Origin: Granulicella sp. S156
GTDB taxonomy: Bacteria; Acidobacteriota; Terriglobia; Terriglobales; Acidobacteriaceae
Reading direction: 5' to 3'
DNA length: 64,000 nt
Assembly (NCBI RefSeq): GCF_009766105.1
Contig: NZ_LMUH01000022.1
Location: forward strand, 3,725-67,724
Shown piece by piece: positions 63,501 to 64,000 of the stretch (positions are counted from its first letter, which is position 1; every line of letters begins with the position of its first letter). The notes under the pieces are model-generated. The model did not search any database. It saw only the letters and a list, made by a program, of their open reading frames with translations, and was not told where the DNA came from. The position numbers and the translations under genes were made by a program.

Positions 63501-64000
63501 CCGACGCTATCGCGATGGCGCTGAGCGGTTCGCTCACTGAGACCGTCACCGGACCGGTATAGAGCTTCGAGGTCGATGTGGACGTAGGCGCTGCAGGCAC
63601 GGTGCCGTCGGTAGTGTAGTAGATGGTCGCGCCAGTGGTTGTGTCGCCAATCGTCACGGTCTGCGCGGACGTGTAGGTACCGCCACCGGGCGAGAATGTC
63701 GGCGTCGCCGCGGCGGGCAGACCAATGGTGTAGCCCGCTGAAGCTACCGCGCTGGGCGAGAGGTTCGGAGCAACGGCGATGGCCTGCAGGAACTCCGACT
63801 GGAATACCGTAGTCGGCTGGCTGCACTGGGGCGAGGATGTAGTCGGTGTTGTTCCGTCCGTCGTGCAGTAGAGCACCGCCCCCTGGGTCGCATCCGAGAT
63901 GGTCACGGGCTGTGACGCATGGTAAGAGCCGCCGCCAGGACTGAAAGCGGGCGTCGCGGTTTGATTGCCTGATGTGGAGGAGGACCCGCCGCTGCACCCC
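60544..64000 (-). CDS. large surface lipoprotein with five CHB_HEX_C-type modules (5' end outside window)
   Basis: About 1150 residues in the window. The reading frame continues to the edge and there shows GCSGGSSSTSG, which looks like the mature N-terminus of a lipoprotein just after its signal peptide; only a short signal peptide should be missing. Five tandem modules follow, each with FxPxxGTYxxxQTVTIxDxxxGAxIYYTTDGTxPT, matching the chitobiase/beta-hexosaminidase C-terminal domain type. The C-terminal half parallels the Ig-repeat lipoprotein at 53.9 kb: a LAGVVSSGAKFINGAKVQLYAAG module, the VNEVTTIASAYALSAFA domain, and propeller-like blades (AAGNIWVGA, TGNIWTNN, SGNVWYTS, NGGLWVSG). It precedes the sigma gene by 214 bp. 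Confidence 0.78.
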   Translation of the reverse strand, partial: GCSGGSSSTSGNQTATPAFSPGGGSYHASQPVTISDATQGAVLYCTTDGTTPTTSSPQCSQPTTVFQSEFLQAIAVAPNLSPSAVASAGYTIGLPAAATPTFSPGGGTYTSAQTVTIGDTTTGATIYYTTDGTVPAAPTSTSTSKLYTGPVTVSVSEPLSAIAIASGYVDSEVASTKYTISQPIAAPTFSVPTGTYTSAQTVTISDTAAGAAIYYTLDGSAPTAKSTPYTGKITVSKTEVVSAVAILAGNSSAVSTAAYAIVQSIPAPTFNPASGATITAGQTVTITDGDTNASIYYTTNGTTPTANSTPYTAPFALSNAGTATIEAIAIDAGNNSSVATATYTVGAAAPSAPSFNPASGATVSVGQTVTITDGDTNASIYYTLDGSVPTANSTAYTAPVALTTAGTATLEAIAIDAGKSSSAATATYTVTTNGLPLAGVVSSGAKFINGAKVQLYAAGQLGYGSAGTAVGTAVTTDSSGAFTLNYNCPAAPGDQMYVVATGGDSGSGANSGIALLAALGTCSSLPSSVTVNEVTTIASAYALSAFATIDTANGGIDIGAPGTVTTTATTCNAANNWASSGPNTCNYTGLVNAFNAVNNLVNVSTGQALTHTPAYPTDLAGDSNIVNNSQVPTTRINALADMLASCVESSGSGCSSGGGLFTAASTTGSTPITPTDTLQAALNIAQNPGNNVADLLKLVSTTPPYSITSTDTGTLVLSGSGAPVDLTLALTFTGAGLGIYPATTTLSDGNQGIVNTSLGIDAAGNIWVGAFLTGNPYFGQLNGEMVAEFNALGAHVTQPTTLSPGATPQPAYGGFNPQPTLTPANSGITMLTIDQTGNIWTNNGGSGGSSLDQYLLEISSSLSLLNTERQSQSGAPTSVTLDSSGNVWYTSSLPNVVELPSTGTTGVTGPNLGNTISGLALAYLAFDSNGGLWVSGSNASGTDVYQINTSDGSILYDAFPSSSTGLPTTLAADGAGNIYACDPTGLNLDVFNGGVLINSHSITTQRACGSQLVLDGQGHLFAVLDNGSGFPIRNQYLGIDEYTIGGTPALPAITLISPALTGYTGSSSAEAPTLNPDTTNYTQAPPGTGAAIDRSGNLWVLNVDTDGTNFSVPGAPTVQPGNVLVEYIGIGAPVITPASTGLATFMLGSRP
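62711..63220. repeat. two near-identical 255-bp tandem units inside the lipoprotein gene
   Basis: Units starting near 62711 and 62966 share long identical runs, e.g. GTAGTAGATGGAGGCGTTTG at 62854 and 63109, exactly 255 bp (85 codons) apart. They encode the fourth and fifth CHB_HEX_C-type modules. The high nucleotide identity, compared with the more diverged first three modules, points to recent internal duplication. Confidence 0.75.

Noticed and set aside
1..64000. CRISPR array or intact insertion sequence
   Set aside because: No regular direct repeats with unique spacers and no transposase gene were seen; the only mobile-element traces are the tRNA fragment and the integrase relic.
54000..64000. 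Internal repeats as possible mobile DNA
   Set aside because: They follow 85-codon and Ig-module periods in frame and encode protein domains, so they are coding repeats.

Overview
The window is from a Gram-negative soil-type bacterium, most probably an Acidobacteriota member (Terriglobia/Acidobacteriaceae-like). The evidence is four very large Oar-type TonB-dependent receptors with an N-terminal carboxypeptidase-regulatory-like domain, many secreted glycoside hydrolases, and three copies of a membrane-anchored regulator type carrying an 'LKERTIG.xVFGRxPxYDT' N-terminal module. No ribosomal or replication genes are present. The assignment rests on protein features read by eye, not on a search.

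Layout. 1-4 kb: an AlaC-type aminotransferase (cut by the window edge) and a secreted GH31 alpha-glycosidase. 4.5-7.3 kb: a two-gene family 2A encapsulin operon, with the shell protein followed by its cysteine desulfurase cargo carrying a long disordered targeting region. 7.8-9.9 kb: an FAD monooxygenase and a divergent TetR regulator sharing a double-palindrome operator. 10-12.1 kb: a ketopantoate-reductase-like enzyme and a frameshifted CPBP protease. 12.2-21.9 kb: a glycan-use locus with a GH2 exo-glucosaminidase-like enzyme, a secreted TIM-barrel hydrolase-like protein, a TonB receptor and a membrane-bound regulator; a 20-bp tandem box occurs upstream of both the GH2 gene and the receptor/regulator pair. 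22.2-31.3 kb: a region bounded by a tRNA-Asp 3' fragment and a decayed tyrosine-recombinase fragment, holding a GH127/146-type arabinofuranosidase, a TonB receptor and a second regulator flanked by an inverted copy pair of a composite cis element.

32.2-45.3 kb looks like a phosphorus-scavenging block. On the minus strand lie an FAD amine oxidase, a phosphonoacetaldehyde hydrolase, an organophosphate-type MFS transporter, a TonB receptor, a metallophosphoesterase and a Tat-exported phospholipase C. A divergent plus-strand pair encodes a third regulator and a second organophosphate-type transporter.

45.4-64 kb is one strand of tightly spaced genes: a large surface lipoprotein with five chitobiase-C-terminal-type modules (5' end just outside the window), an ECF sigma factor, a transmembrane anti-sigma factor with a large periplasmic part, two Ig-repeat lipoproteins, a coiled-coil porin-like protein, a TonB receptor whose start overlaps the porin stop, and another lipoprotein. 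Sigma factor to last lipoprotein is probably a single operon of about 15 kb. I consider this sigma-controlled surface system, the encapsulin pair and the regulator/cis-element pairs the most interesting contents.
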